A DNA stretch of 64,000 nt from Erodium maritimum (Eukaryota > Streptophyta > Magnoliopsida > Geraniales > Geraniaceae). Below the pieces are notes generated by a model. The model saw only the letters and a program-made list of their open reading frames with translations, was not told the DNA's origin and searched no databases. The DNA is taken from NCBI GenBank assembly GCA_963921825.1, contig OY997590.1, forward strand, positions 39,759,039 to 39,823,038. The letters run 5' to 3'. The translations under genes were made by a program, and so were the position numbers. This document shows, one piece after another, positions 1 to 11,825 of the stretch. How positions within the stretch are numbered: position 1 is the first letter of the stretch; every line of letters starts with the position of its first letter.

Positions 1-209
1 CGATCAAACGATAGCAACATTATGCCCCCTTTATTACCATCGCCAAGAAGCCCCGTACCATTATGAAAACCCAAACTACGACGGAGGATTGTTAGTCGGG
101 ATCGTGATTTCCGGTTTTCAACATGGTGTGTTTCGGTTAAGAACACCACATCCAGCCTTAAACGCCCCACTAATTCCTTTAACTGACTCTTATTGTGATT
201 TGTTCCCAT
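1..209 (-). mobile_element. LINE ORF2 fragment: N-terminus of endonuclease domain, cut by the window edge
   Basis: Read on the minus strand from the ATG at 209, the frame runs open to the window edge. It has the order typical of plant L1-type LINE ORF2 starts: a GTNHNKSQLKELV stretch, then LRLDVVFLTETH (the family's 'P/LDVVFLTET' core with the catalytic Glu) and, about 30 residues on, LGFHNGTGLLGDGNKGGI, the usual 'GGIALLW' neighbourhood. The protein is an APE-type endonuclease that nicks target DNA before reverse transcription. Only the first ~69 codons are visible; the rest lies left of the window. The usual 'ISWNCRGLG' opening is not in this frame just upstream, so the extreme N-terminus may be damaged. 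Confidence 0.7.
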
Positions 210-700
210 GGTGTGCAACGTACCGATAAAAAAACATACCGCAACAAATCCTAGCAGACGCATGCAACACGAGATCGCAACAAAGACGAAAAGGAAGGGG
301 AGTCTTACCAAAAGGAGTCGAGCAGTGAGTGATTGACGCCGCCGAAAAACGAAGGCCGGTGAACAGACACGACAAGATAAAGTGAGCCCGTGCGATCAGG
401 AAGCCCTAGTCGTCGTGACGATAACAGTCTCCGAGACTCTTTAAAATGGATAATAGTTTTTCCTTTTCTTTTATTAGGTCTCAGAGGACAAATTGGGTAG
501 AAACCCCTCTTATCATAAAAACTGTGTGAACTCATCCTAGCCACACACACCTAAGATCCAACATTCACATGATGTCATATCATCACCCACAAGTCAACAA
601 ACTCACGCTCATTCATAGATCTCTTACACAAGTAAGGACATAATTGTAATAGCACGGTGCCATGTGAACAAATGTCCATTTTTTTCTTGACCAATTCAAT
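210..700. other. No gene seen; probable LINE leader followed by spacer
   Basis: The stretch left of about 490 is GC-richer and read on the minus strand leads straight into the LINE start at 209, so it is probably that element's 5' leader. Between about 490 and 700 the DNA is AT-rich and I recognise nothing in it. Confidence 0.4.
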
Positions 701-710
701 AATTTAATCA

Positions 711-1459
711 TTCCCGCTTCGTTTCAACTCCGATTAGCTTCAAACTTGCGTAGTTATTTTTATTTTTGAAGGGATTTAAAATAAGACCAGTCATGAATAT
801 ATTTTGAATAACGAAAAAATAAATTATATCGGGGTGATAAAACTATTGTTGAGTATAGATAAATCTACACTAGTAAATGTTTCATATCAAGGTGATAAAA
901 CTAGTGTTCGGTGTTGACAAAAATAGTGTTTAATGTTGATAAAAAAACATATGTTTGGGTGATAAAACACGTGTGTTGAAGTGATAAAAAAACAAGTTAT
1001 GAGGTGATAAAACACATGTGACGTGGTGATAAACCTAATGTTTAGTGTTGATAAAACTAGTGTTGAATGTTGATAAAAAAACATGTGATGAGGTGATAAA
1101 AAATCATGTTCAGTTTTAGTAAAATGAGGTGATAAAACTAGTGTTCCATATTAATAAAACCAGTGTTCAGTGTTGATAAAACTATACATGTGATAAGGTG
1201 ATAAAAATCATGTTCAGTTTTGGTAAAATTAAGTGATAAAACTAGTGTTCTGTGTTGATAAAACTAATGTTCGGTGTTAATAAAACTAGTATAAAGTGTT
1301 GATAAAAATTACTCAGATATGTTTTTTTAAAATTAACCCTGAAATATATGATTTTCCTTCTTCAAAATATATTCACGACTGATCTTGATAGAAAACCCTT
1401 GAAAAAACAAAAATATTGGTGCAAGTTTGAAGCCAATCGGAATTCAAACAAAGCGGGAA
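711..1459. mobile_element. Foldback/MITE-like element with internal minisatellite, copy 1
   Basis: The arm at 711-808 is matched in inverted orientation by 1361-1459. Both arms start at the outer side with TTCCCGCTTCGTTTCAACTC or a close variant, go on to CTTCAAACTTGC and end inward with GAATATATTTTGAA. I estimate roughly 80% identity between the arms by eye. The interior has no coding capacity and is filled by a short AT-rich tandem repeat. No clear target duplication was found, so the true outer ends may lie further out. The same arm module recurs in the element at 30918-31990. Superfamily not assigned; a Mutator-like or foldback origin is possible. Confidence 0.6.
835..1312. repeat. AT-rich minisatellite (GTGTTGATAAAACTA type)
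   Basis: More than 20 degenerate copies of a short unit close to GTGTTGATAAAACTAGT or its variant GAGGTGATAAAACATGT are packed head to tail. Unit length varies around 17-20 bp. The array fills the loop between the inverted arms at 711-808 and 1361-1459. Confidence 0.8.
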
Positions 1460-1984
1460 AAATTAAATTTGTGAGTTTTACTAAAAAGCCCCTAACAACT
1501 TACGAAAAAGTGAGTTGTTTTTGCAGTCAACCACTCACGATTTTTATGTTAAGACATGGTTTCTATTTGATTTATTCTCTTAAATCACATATTTAGTTTA
1601 AAAAACAAGGCATGTAAATACTGTTTAACAAGCCCATCAAATAACATGAAATACGTTTTCACTCTCTTATGCTGTGTTCATTATCTTACTTTGTTCTAAC
1701 AAGTTTTTCCATGAACTCATTGTCCTTGAGGGTGACTGTGAGCATCTGCTGCCCACCTATTATGAGTGAAGTGGAGTCCTTGTGAAGAGGAGGAGAAGGA
1801 GAAACCTTAATTCCTTTTGTTAGAAAAAGGAGCGGGGCAAGGTGGTTTGCTTTACATTCAGTCTTTTGAATCAAGCTGATACAATTAATATTGTACACTA
1901 CACTCGTACCTGGAATATAACAAAACATATGAACAAGATGAGCTTTCAGTGGTTTGTGGTCCAAAGTGTGGGAAAAAATACAAG
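1460..1984. other. No assignable gene
   Basis: This lies downstream of the minus-strand phosphatase-like pseudogene. A minus-strand open stretch at about 1686-1830 (ending ...NEFMEKLVRTK before a stop) could be a leftover exon or an alternative 3' exon of that gene, but I do not recognise it. Confidence 0.35.
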
Positions 1985-2856
1985 TCATGGTCTGGTGAGT
2001 TTTATGCATGGTTTGTGGTCTGAGCTGTGAATAGTATCAATCGATTCATTTATGAATCTTGAACAGGATCTGATCAGTCCACGAGGGTACTCTTACCTTG
2101 TAACTTGTGTCGTAGTTGTTATTTGTAAGTTGGTTTGAATGTCAAGGTTCCCTCCCGGTAGCCCTGGAAGATGCGACCCTTTTGGGCCTCTTTCAGCAGC
2201 TGATCTTTGCTGGTAAGGAGGAGCTGGATGAGAAATTAATCAAGTTGATGATGGAATATATATATATATGGGAAATGTGAAGTCACTATAGTATACGTAC
2301 TGTATGGAGATTGTGATGAATGAGGTGTCTAGCTGGATGTGAAGTGATGCCTTGCACTCTCTGGTTGAGATCCCCCAACCAAACAGTCATGTAGTTGTTG
2401 GACAACAGAGACTCTGATATGTCATGGAACTCTGAGTTTCTCTCCTTCACATTACTAGTATGAGCTGCATATATATATACACTACATCAACATATATATA
2501 TAAAACCAAGATGAGATGGCAAGAAATGAAGAGCATGACAAGTCCTTTGTAGTTGATTCTTAGTGCAACGGCTCCTTTCTTTCTGCCGATCAATCCTCCA
2601 AGACCACCAACTGAGTGCTTACCCATCTTTAATTCTTCAATATATATCACAATTCACAATTCACAATTCACAACCAACAAATAATTAATTAACCACTTGT
2701 TTCCAGTTCGACCAATCAAAATATTATATATATGAATGAGAAGCAAATTAGCTTACCTGTGGTGAACAAGTGTGAGTTGTAAGGCCCAAACACATAGAGC
2801 TGCAGAGACTGCATCACCGATTTCCCCAACACAGCTGGTTCTTACCTGATTGTATT

Positions 2857-2904
<48 letters not shown>

Positions 2905-3293
2905 GGCGTTTCTTACATGTGAGTTTGGCGGAGAGCGTCCTGAAGCAGCTTGGAAATGTTTTTTCTGGGAACTTCTTGCAAACCGATGACCAGCAGATCG
3001 AACTTCCGGTGGTTCCCAACTAGCTCTACCAAATCCAAGTAAGAGACCTTCATCACAGTCACAGACCAATTTATAAGATAGATATTCTTATATATATATA
3101 ATAGTTATCATCAAATCAAATGAAGCTTAATTACTTGTCCATTCATATTCCAAGTGACTATGCAATCACAACTCGTAGACAAGTCACAATGATTATGCAA
3201 TCCCATAGTCCTAATCCCTCCATGATGATCATCATCATCTTCTGGTGGTTGTCTCTTGCATGCATACCCTTCACTGCAGCTCAAATTTCCCAT
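1985..3293 (-). pseudogene. IP5P11: Inositol polyphosphate 5-phosphatase 11-like gene, decaying
   Basis: Six exon-like blocks in order on the minus strand match a small plant 5-phosphatase, an enzyme that removes the 5-phosphate of inositol phosphates or phosphoinositides. Blocks: 3293-3135 (MGNLSC start, then VTWNMNG), 3047-2917 (DLVELVGNHRKFDLLVIGLQ), 2834-2757 (LQLYVFGPYNSH), 2634-2513 (GGLIGRKKGAVALRINYKG, ISCHL), 2464-2301 (TVWLGDLNQR), 2223-~1985 (KDQLLKEAQKGR, PTYK, WTDQILFK, SSDHKP). MGNLSC suggests N-myristoylation and palmitoylation. Signs of decay: blocks 2/3 and 4/5 cannot be joined in phase with GT-AG sites; the frame is lost by one base just after PTYK and shifts again before SSDHKP; conserved DLNYR and WTDRI read DLNQR and WTDQI. 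Family is well supported; pseudogene status rests on these lesions and assumes no sequencing error. Confidence 0.75.
2859..2893. repeat. (TA)n microsatellite in intron 2 of the phosphatase pseudogene
   Basis: About 17 TA dinucleotides followed by a short (TG)n run. It lies between exon-like blocks 2 and 3 of the phosphatase-like gene. Confidence 0.9.
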
Positions 3294-3884
3294 CAGGAAC
3301 TGGAAATAGTTGATGATATATGTGCTTTTGCATGAAGAAGATGATGATATATGTTTATGTGTTGAACACAAGAGATGAATGATAAGAGAGAGAGAGATAA
3401 TTGGATTTTGGAAGAAAGAGTCATGTGGAGGAAACTCATTGACTTTTACTAATTATATTTTTGGAGATATATCAGATTACAAAGTCAAAATGTTGATGAT
3501 TTAAGCTCATGCCTCTCTTTCTCCGCGGGTAGGTTTGGCCTTATTGACTAAAGGTGTAGACAAATCTAAGTCAGACTTGAATTCTATGCATCTATCTACT
3601 TTTGTCTCATCAATGTTAATATGGCATCACCTCCCCTGCATCACTCGTGACACAACTTAAACTATTTTATACTTTAAACTAATATATATATATATATATA
3701 TAGAAGTTTTTGGAAGGAAAATTAATATACATATGTTTAATAAGCTTGGTTGAGAGCACTCAACCTTAACCGTTGTCATGAAATCTTTGTTGTGTAAGCC
3801 TCCAACTAATAACAGATTGTCTGTGAATATCTTCTTCTCTCTATTCTTGGTATTGTTCTTTTCTAAGCATTCACAATCCAACGT
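3294..3884. other. Intergenic, former promoter side of the phosphatase gene
   Basis: AT-rich with a GA-rich run near 3388-3400 and a (TA)n run at about 3682-3702. A short frame at 3778-3960 begins with a hydrophobic stretch but has no recognisable continuation. No gene is called. Confidence 0.5.
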
Positions 3885-4393
3885 TATTGTATCGAAAGGA
3901 TGGTGCATTGGGACGATCCGCGACTCCATATTGCAGTGGTGCTTGTCTTCTCTATGTTAGCCTCCCACGTCTCGAGCGCGTACATGGCCATCAACATGGT
4001 CGAGAAAAATCAGGCGACTTGGGCGAGGTCTGCTATGCAGCCTCGCCAAGATCAATGAGCGAGCAGGTATTCAGGGACTTATACAGGGAGGAATCTCTGA
4101 ATCAAGCCCATCCTCTCGTTACTACTGTTGAGTTCAGGTTTGGTCAGACTCTTCACGGAGAAAAGAGTCCTCTCCATGGGATCAAGCAGCGTTTAGGCAC
4201 CACCTTCAGCGGTTCTCTTCAGTTTATTAGTTTAAGTTTTATTAACTTATCATGTTTTTTTCAAAATCGCCTGTAGCTACGGTCAATGTGTCTTAGACTT
4301 ATTTGAACAAGGACCTAATGAAGCCTTGCTCATTGTAATGATTTCTTTCTTATTATTAATTAATAAAGTACTGTAACTTTCGCTAAAAAAAAA
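3885..4393 (+). mobile_element. Probable 3' remnant of a LINE
   Basis: The right end has the form of a plant LINE tail: an AT-rich 3' region with AATTAATAAAGT followed by a run of nine A at about 4385-4393. Upstream the DNA is GC-richer and codes in broken pieces only; one short frame reads AYMAINMVEKNQATW, which loosely resembles the RNase H or C-terminal part of plant LINE proteins. No target duplication was found. Confidence 0.35.
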
Positions 4394-4765
4394 TACATAT
4401 ACTTTTAATAATAAACATAAATTTATTTACTCTTAAATCTAAACCATCTATTATATTTGATCCAATAATCCAGATCGGTGTACTTCTAACAATATAAAGC
4501 TAAGTATAGGATGGATTATAACCCTAAATTTACGGTGACGTATGTTTTTAGAATCTCACATTAACAAGAGCCGTGTTTGCATAATTTGTATTGCATATAA
4601 GTACAATTTTAACAAAAATGGAGTTTGATATGTAATTTGACCGTTCAGTCACTGATAAGGTGTAGACATATACAACTGTACAAGAACAAATAGTAGCCGG
4701 AACATTAATGCTGGTGATGTGGATATGGTCGATTTTGTTGCATGAAATGAAACTGCATCATTGAG
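4394..4765. other. Intergenic, nothing recognised
   Basis: AT-rich DNA between the LINE-like tail and the Mutator-like element. No open frame of note and no clear repeat. Confidence 0.5.
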
Positions 4766-4774
4766 AAGAATTAA

Positions 4775-5985
4775 GGGAAAATGACACATAACCTTATCTA
4801 ACTATCACGTTTTTTCATATCGTTCCCCTAACATTTTTTTGTGACATTTAACCCCCTAACTTTATTTTTTTATCATTTTACTCTAACGCTGATAAATTTT
4901 AGATGGAAAATAACATGTGCAAAGCACATGTGATACTATTTTTTTAAATGTCAAAATTATCCTTGAATAAAACTTACACTAAACTTAAACTATTACCTCT
5001 CTTTTCCTCTATCTTTTTTTCCTCTCAGCCGCACACCACCCCCTCTCTCATACTCTCATCTTCTCACGTTTTTCTCTGCAAATCTACCACAACCACAACA
5101 ACACATCACTTTCGTCTTTACTCCACTTCTTCTCCTTGTTCCGGTAATAATAACCTATTTGAGTTTGCTTGAGTTCCATATTCTAAAACTTAATTTGGAA
5201 TTTTGGAAAGCTAAATTGGCAGATTTGGGTTCTTTTGGATGCTCTGTACAGTACGCTGGGTTTGATGTGGGATTGATTTTGAATTAATTTGGGTTCTTCT
5301 CTTTGTTGTGTTTGTTCATCCTCTTGGAACAATATTGAGGAGAAAGGGCATAGGTTTGATATTGGATTGATGAAGAAAGTTTGGATTGACACCGAAGCTA
5401 TGGACTGAATGTGGTGATTTGTTGTATTTAGATGATGATGGCCTGTTAAAATGAATTAATGAAATTAAAATAATCATTTATATAAACATAAGAATTATTG
5501 ACTAACAGAAGAATTTTGAAATCATATATATGAGAAAGAAGTTAAAAACAGAGTTGAAAAATAATCAGTGAAATTGAAAATTAAAAAATATATATATAAG
5601 ATCAAAGTAATAATATAATTAATGAAATTTAAAAATATAATTAATTTGAAAAATGAATAAAATAAATTAGATTAAAAAAAGTTGGTTTAAAAAAAAGTAT
5701 GAACACAAAATAAGTTAATGGCGTATTTTTGAAAATTTAAAGGTTTATGAAGGTTATTTTGGACTTTTCATAGTTTCTTGGTTTTGTTGGCACCATGACA
5801 TGCTTTTGAAAATTAGATGATTATTAAGGGGTATTTTGGACATTTAACATCCATTGGATGGAAAGTTAACAACGTTGGACTAAATTGAAAACAAAATGAA
5901 GTTAGGGGGGTTAAATGTCACAGAAAAAAGTTAGGGGTGATGTGAAAAAACATAATAATTAGGCAGGGTTATGTATCATTTTTCC
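4775..5985. mobile_element. Non-autonomous Mutator-like element, possible Pack-MULE
   Basis: A 9-bp duplication AAGAATTAA flanks the element at 4766-4774 and 5986-5994. The termini are long inverted repeats (at least 100 bp); the left begins GGGAAAATGACACATAACC and the right is its imperfect complement. Long inverted repeats with a 9-bp duplication are the hallmark of Mutator-like elements. No transposase is present. The left third holds a Ser/Thr-rich frame (4948-5172) ending near a GT donor-like site; its FRLYSTSSPCSG stretch looks like a mitochondrial presequence, which suggests capture of a host first exon. The right interior is very AT-rich. Confidence 0.85.
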
Positions 5986-5994
5986 AAGAATTAA

Positions 5995-6411
5995 TAAGCA
6001 TAAGGTAAGTGATGTACTTTAAGTATTCAAATTAGTGGTCAAAGTGATTGTTCAATCTCAACTATTAATAATTGTTTCCATAGCCCTAATTCCATATTTT
6101 CTTCACCAGTCTATATATATGTGATTTGTGAATGTGGTCCTCAACCTCAAGTATTTGTTACATCACCTTCATGTACTCATTGCATCATATTTAATTCAAT
6201 ATGTGAACTTCAATTTGGAAAATAAATTAATACGTGAAAAACAATACCAAAGATAAGAATTTGCAATTTTGGGCGGGAAAATGGAAGCCTCCTCAGAAGT
6301 CAGCGTTGAATTATAGAGAGAGGGATGCGGGGTAATACTGCCAATATCTTTAAGTCCCAAATTTTATTTCAATCACTATCTAAAAATCTTCAGTATTTTA
6401 TTCTCAGAAGC
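5995..6411. other. Intergenic, nothing recognised
   Basis: AT-rich spacer between the Mutator-like element and a LINE-like insertion. No coding or repeat structure seen. Confidence 0.5.
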
Positions 6412-6427
6412 AAGAACAGAAAACTCA

Positions 6428-7179
6428 GGCCATGTTTCTAAAACAAAGTAAACGGATAATAAGTAAGAGCCTTTTTTTCTCTCAACCTTGACCTAACCGC
6501 TACCCAACTTCAAATCCCCTTTGCTATCTCTTGTTCCGTCGGCGGTGTTATGAACACCGGTTATGGACATCGTCGGTGGTGACTGGTTCCACCTCTATAT
6601 TGCGCTTATCGGTTGGCTTTAGTGTCAATTATGTCCAGATTTGAGTTGGATCGTGCTCGGTATTATTACAGGTCTTCCCCCTTTGGATCCTCGCTAGGTG
6701 TTGGCCGGTGAGGGGTTATCGATCTCGGTTTCAGAACGCTCAGCTCGAGTTCATGCCTTGTATTTTCGGAAGATTGACATGTTGATGCCAGCTAGGAGGT
6801 CAGAGTTCGCTCTTAGTAGAAATACCGGTCCTCCCCCTTATGGGATTTTCTCGGTGTTGTCCGTAATTGGGTTTTGGAAGATTAAGTTTGAGCTCCAACG
6901 TCTGTTGGAAGTCTTTTCTCTTTGTGTTTCATGTTGGTTAAACCTGGATTCTTCAGATCCTTTTCACATTAGCGCTCAATGGTTGTTAAATCTAGGTTTT
7001 AGACCTTGTTTTAATGGTGGCTTCCTGCGTGAAGCGGTTGTTTTGTGGTGGCTTCCTGCGTGAAGCGGTGTGGTTTCTGGTTTTGGTCATCTTTGGATGT
7101 TGTGGTTGGTTGGTTGTTGTAACTCCTCTTTATCCTCAAAAGAGGTTTAATTTAAACTTTCTTGCTGATCAAATAAAAA
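6428..7179 (+). mobile_element. Non-autonomous LINE-like retroelement with 16-bp target duplication
   Basis: The sequence AAGAACAGAAAACTCA occurs at 6412-6427 and again at 7180-7195, immediately after a short A-rich tail (CTTGCTGATCAAATAAAAAA). The 750-bp body has a GC-rich front and a T/G-rich back, with no long coding frame. A direct 31-bp duplication lies at about 7014-7068 (GGTGGCTTCCTGCGTGAAGC twice). Length, variable-size duplication and A-rich end fit target-primed reverse transcription. Shared phrases (TAGGTTTTAGACCTT) link it to the minus-strand element at 26003-29720. Confidence 0.7.
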
Positions 7180-7260
7180 AAGAACAGAAAACTCACGAGG
7201 AAAAAAAATCAGAATATAGTATCTTATTTCTCAAGTAAATAGGGGTGGAACGAAAAGGTT

Positions 7261-9545
7261 TGGAGAGAGATGAAGATCTCTTTAGAAGCTCTAGTCGGTC
7301 CTAGTGCATCGACGATTGTGTCGTAATCCGATCTCTCCATCATTGTCGCACAACCTACCATAGTGCAATAACGGAGCCAGTAATTTATATCAAAGGTAGT
7401 CATTGATAATTAATAGAATAAAACGACATACTAAAATGGATGAGTATTATAATCCAATACTCTAATATCTTAAATTATAATTTCACATCCTCCAATGGAC
7501 GTAGCAAGCTTAAGGTCAATAATGATGTTGCTAGGGTGCCAAGATACAGAGTACATGATTGTATTGCTCTAGTAGATAAATGTGCAGGTAAAAAACTCTT
7601 TATGTGTAATTTTCCTTCGAGGGGAAAATTGTATTTGGTTGAAACAGTTGATGGAGCAAAATGTGATACTTTCAAGAATTTGTTAGCCCTAAACCGAATA
7701 CAAGAGGTGTGATTTTTGGCTTTGTGTGTGGATTCCGTTGAAAGTTCCTCGATCCTGATAGAGACTTTCAATGTGATTTTTTTAGGGACATAAGTTGTTT
7801 GTTTCGTCTGCCTGGTCGGAGTCATTGAGAAATAGGTTGGGCCGCCATTTGACTAAAAAAGTTTGGAGACCGAAAGTAAACAAGGGTGATGTATCGAATA
7901 TTGCAGAGACAATATCGAGAGGAAGTAAGATTGTCCCAACACATATTGTAGAAGAAGTTCCCAGAATTCAACTGACCAAACCAAGGCTAATTGGCAAGGT
8001 AGTTCCCAAACTCTGGAATATGATGAAATCAAGGGTCTTGGGGATAATAGCTTCTAAATTGCAGGTGGATTGTTTCAAATTATAACTTGCTAAGTGTCAC
8101 TTGGTTGACGTTAAGAAACGGTTTCTAGGAAATACAGTGTTTTTATTCCATTCTGAGGCCCATCAGTTCCAGTTGGATCTTTTGGCATCAAAGTGGAAAT
8201 GGAGTCAAGATCTCTTTATCCTTTTTTGCGAGGCCGAATCGGTGTTGTTTAAGTGCGACAGTGTTGTGGATTAAGGTAACAGGACTTCCTGCAGATAGAT
8301 GGTCTAATGAATCCTAGTTAAGATTGGGAATATGTTTGGGATAGTGATCAAAGTATTAAGGGATGAAAATGCAGATGAGTTGGATGCAAATTTTATACTT
8401 ATTCGATCTGCGTCAGTGAGGATTAAGGATGCAAATTTTATACTTATTTGACCTGCATAACCAAGATTATCGGGTCGCAATTCAGAGTGTTAAGGCGCCG
8501 AGGTCCCGTCTAGGAGGAACCCTGAATACGTGGTTATTCGTGGAGAACCTGAGAGGGATAGTTCATCAGGGAAGCAACTTAAGCTGTGTTTTGGTGACCA
8601 GGTTAATTTCCCTCCGGTATCACAACAAAAGTTTAAAGAGAAATATCAGTCTGATGTTCAGCTACCGAAACCTAAGGGTAAGGATTTGAAAGTGAGTTTC
8701 GCTGAAACTCTAAAAAGCCTAGTTCAATTACGTGGGTCGCAAGATTTGGGGGCTTCTAGCTCCAAATGGCCTCGTATGAATTCTAAATTCACATCAGTAA
8801 GTCGAACATATGAGGCCAAACCAGGATCAATTAGTAGACAAAAGACAATCGAGAGCAAATCGTTGGAATCCGCATAAAGCCTTAAGTCATAAGGCTCTTA
8901 TCGTAGGCGACTTCGTGACAGAGAAACTTGAGGATTTGGCTTTGGAGGAGGGTGAGCATCTCGATTTAGAAGGTAGTGAATCTGATTATTACTATTCGAG
9001 TGAGAGAGATTATATATCTTTGCACGATCAAGCCCAAAATCAGAATATAATGGTGAAACTCATCTCCTGAAACGTTAGGGAGATGAGTTTCGGCCTATAA
9101 GAGGCGGTGTGGATGAAAATTGGTTCTTAACCTACTGACATTTTCTGGTTACAAAGGAATGGTGCATTTTTTAAGGGTTGAGTTGACATTCTAGATGAAG
9201 ATTTGAGGAAGTTGCAAGCACGTTCTTTTAGTGTTTTGCGCTTGGTAGGAGATTTGGTTCAGGATTGTAGGTTTGAGGAGTGGTAGGCATCCCCTGGGAG
9301 GTGTGTGGGCTTATCTCGGAACCGGTCTTACGTTCGGATCAAGTGAAGGGAAGCGAGCACTTGGTCATTTTTTGACTTTTGTTTGTTGTGCAGGTTTTGC
9401 TGGTCTTGTTTTCTTTTTATTTTGCTCGCTTTTATTTTTGTGTCTTTGAGAAGGTTTTTGTTTGATCATCGTTTTGGGTTGTATCATTCTTTCCTTGTTT
9501 TGCATCTTAGAAGATGGGAACTCTAATAAAAAATTTGCCTACAAA
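7261..9545 (+). mobile_element. Degenerate retroelement, probably LINE ORF1-like and internally deleted
   Basis: Several short plus-strand frames follow each other: 7440-7712 (CAGKKLFMCNFPSRGKLYLV), 7795-8085, 8530-8877 and 8810-9070 (basic and Ser-rich, then an acidic end). They look like pieces of one decayed protein interrupted by stops and shifts. The region ends with a LINE-type tail: T-rich DNA, then GGGAACTCTAATAAAAAATT at about 9520. I do not recognise a conserved domain, so calling this a LINE ORF1 is an inference from layout and tail. A repeated phrase (ATGCAAATTTTATACTTATT at about 8385 and 8430) marks a local duplication. Confidence 0.4.
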
Positions 9546-9791
9546 AATGATTAATTTATAAATAGAAGTAAATTATAAACCTACATGTAACAATGAATCT
9601 ATAAATCATGGATATAAAATAATTAAAATATTTTATACAAATTACCCATGTTTAATCTTTAGTATCGATTAATTATCCCAAATGCATACTACGCAATCAG
9701 ATTTTCAACTATTATAAATTGCATTCACTATTGTATATGAAGAAAGAATTTTGTGACATTAAATTAATATTATGTAAGGAAACAGTAACTT

Positions 9792-11477
9792 TTTTTTTGA
9801 GTAAAAGTGTTTGTCTATTCCATTAAAAGAGTCAATACATGTTTAGAATCTCAGATGGTAAACAGAAAGACCCTGTAACTACTATCACGTCAGCGACGTG
9901 TTGATGATGTGCCTTAGGGGCGTCTAGATTTAACAACCAAACATAAATAACTAAACCCGAAACTAATAGCGAAAAAGTAAAATACATGGTAGTAAAAATC
10001 CACCGACGAACACTGCTCAAGGTGGGGTCTGGGTTCCTCTGGGTCACCCAAGGGTGACACTTTGCCTCGTTAGTGCAACCGAGCCTGTGATCGTCATTGG
10101 GGGAAGGTTGGTGGGCCACCCCTAGAGACTCCTTCTTGCCTCCGGGGCCGGCCTGGGGGTTCATATGAATCGGCTAGGCTGGTACCCAACCCTCGCCTGT
10201 TCTAGTAGTTGCTGACCCCTAATCCTCCATATCCTATTGCCAAAGATATTCCATCTCATTAGGAGGCCTGGGAGATGCAACAATGCGAATTCCACTCCAT
10301 GTCTGACCTGGACCTCTGAAGCCATCCCTAGGTCCCGCCCACAGAGGGCCATGTCCCAGGGTAGAGACCGACACCAACGGTACCTCAGTTCCCAATCCGC
10401 GGCACAACCCAAACTTAGGTAATGCGTCCATGGGCAAAGGTGGACATATGACCCCTAAATCCAGCTTCCCCATACCACCATGGCCCTGCGGTCCTTGATG
10501 TCCTTGCCAGGGTCGAGGTCCTACCATCCGTCCAGGTGGGATATTCCATGCAGGGTCATATTACGCTATAGGCTCCACACGAAGGGATCATTGATATCCC
10601 AATGCACCCTGTGTTTTGCCAGCCGACAAAGAGTCCGACCAACCCAGGAGCCAACATTTACCCAATGATATAGCCGCGCGATGGGAGTAATAAACCCTAG
10701 GGGACGGAGGAGCCCAGCCAGACGAATGGATAGGAGTCCCGGACCGGCCCCTTACAACCCTAGGGCATTTCGGGGATCGACCAAACCCTGCCGAACTACC
10801 TGGCCAGTCTCGCATCCAACAACGCCCTAGAGCAATGTCATAGGACGCAACCTCCCAAAGCACTCCTGATGGCCAGGCTGGCCGTGCGCCCAACGACTAC
10901 CCAGAGCAAGGTCATGGGTTGTAGCTTGCATGAACCGTGGTTGCTGGATACCATAGCACTGGCCTTGCACCCACCGCCGGCCTAGAGCAAGGTCATGGGT
11001 CCCCGTGATTTTGAACCTCGGTTGCTGACTGCGAGAAAGACCACCGGAGCGAAGGGCAGACTCCCATGCCCGCCCCCGCGCGAAGCCACGCCTTGTCTGT
11101 AATGCTTCCAACCCCGAGCGACGACGACGTGCCCACCATGTGGGGAACGACGAGGTCGGAGGCGAGTGGTAGGATCGATGCAGAGATGAAGGACTCGAAG
11201 ACGAGTCGTCCGAGGAGATTGCGATCACGCTCAGAGGGGAGGTGGACGATCCTATTTTTGAGCCGAGCGAGGACCTCGACATGGTGATAGGAGGGGAAGA
11301 GGACTCCGACCAGGGTAGCGGAGAAGACCACTCCGCTGATGCAGCCTCTAGAGAGCTCTGCCTGGGAGAGGCGACGAGAATAGGAGCTAGTTCCATGGTT
11401 AGGGTTTCAGTCTTGGCAGAGCAAGGAGGGGATCTCGACATGGCGAGTAGGAGTCAAGATGAATAATAAAATCAGGC
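9792..11477 (-). mobile_element. Non-autonomous LINE-like retroelement, minus strand, with target duplication
   Basis: AACAGTAACTT is present at 9781-9791 and 11478-11488. The T-run at 9790-9798 is the poly(A) tail of a minus-strand insertion, preceded by the LINE-like phrase TTTTAATGGAATAGACAAAC. The 5' half (right side) is GC-rich and holds an open minus-strand frame of about 200 residues rich in Ser, Pro and Arg (11441-10827); I see no domain in it and think it follows from base composition. A phrase CATGACCTTGCTCT recurs at about 10905, 10985 and, degenerate, 10830, and is shared with the element at 14061-16035. Confidence 0.7.
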
Positions 11478-11488
11478 AACAGTAACTT

Positions 11489-11825
11489 CAGTAGCTCTTA
11501 TAAGTCATGAATGAATCAAATTTGGATTATCAAATTAAATGAAAATAATAATAAAAATCACCGTTTTGAACCAGTTTCTTCATCCGGTAATTGTTGAGTA
11601 AAAGACCCTATACATGAAAAACATCTTAAACCCACAAACCCAAAGCAACAACCTAGATTTATGCCGTAAAGTTCATCATTTTTTTACTCAAATTTGCTAC
11701 AATAGTGTGAATAATATTGACTATGCCTTTCAAAATAAGAGTAGATTTGGTTTTGGGGCACAAGTATTAAACAAATACATGAACCATCAAGACAAAATTA
11801 TTGCACAAAAAAGATCCTAAAACTT
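11489..11825. other. Intergenic, nothing recognised
   Basis: AT-rich spacer between two minus-strand retroelements. A 68-residue frame (11614-11820) has no recognisable feature. Confidence 0.45.

Noticed and set aside
3778-3960. 60-residue frame with a signal-peptide-like hydrophobic start
   Set aside because: No promoter, no splice continuation and no family match; the hydrophobic stretch follows from TTC/CTT-rich DNA and it abuts a LINE-like remnant.
10827-11441. 204-residue minus-strand open frame
   Set aside because: It lies in the GC-rich front of a retroelement bounded by target duplications; the Ser/Pro/Arg-rich translation has no recognisable domain and another frame is open as well.
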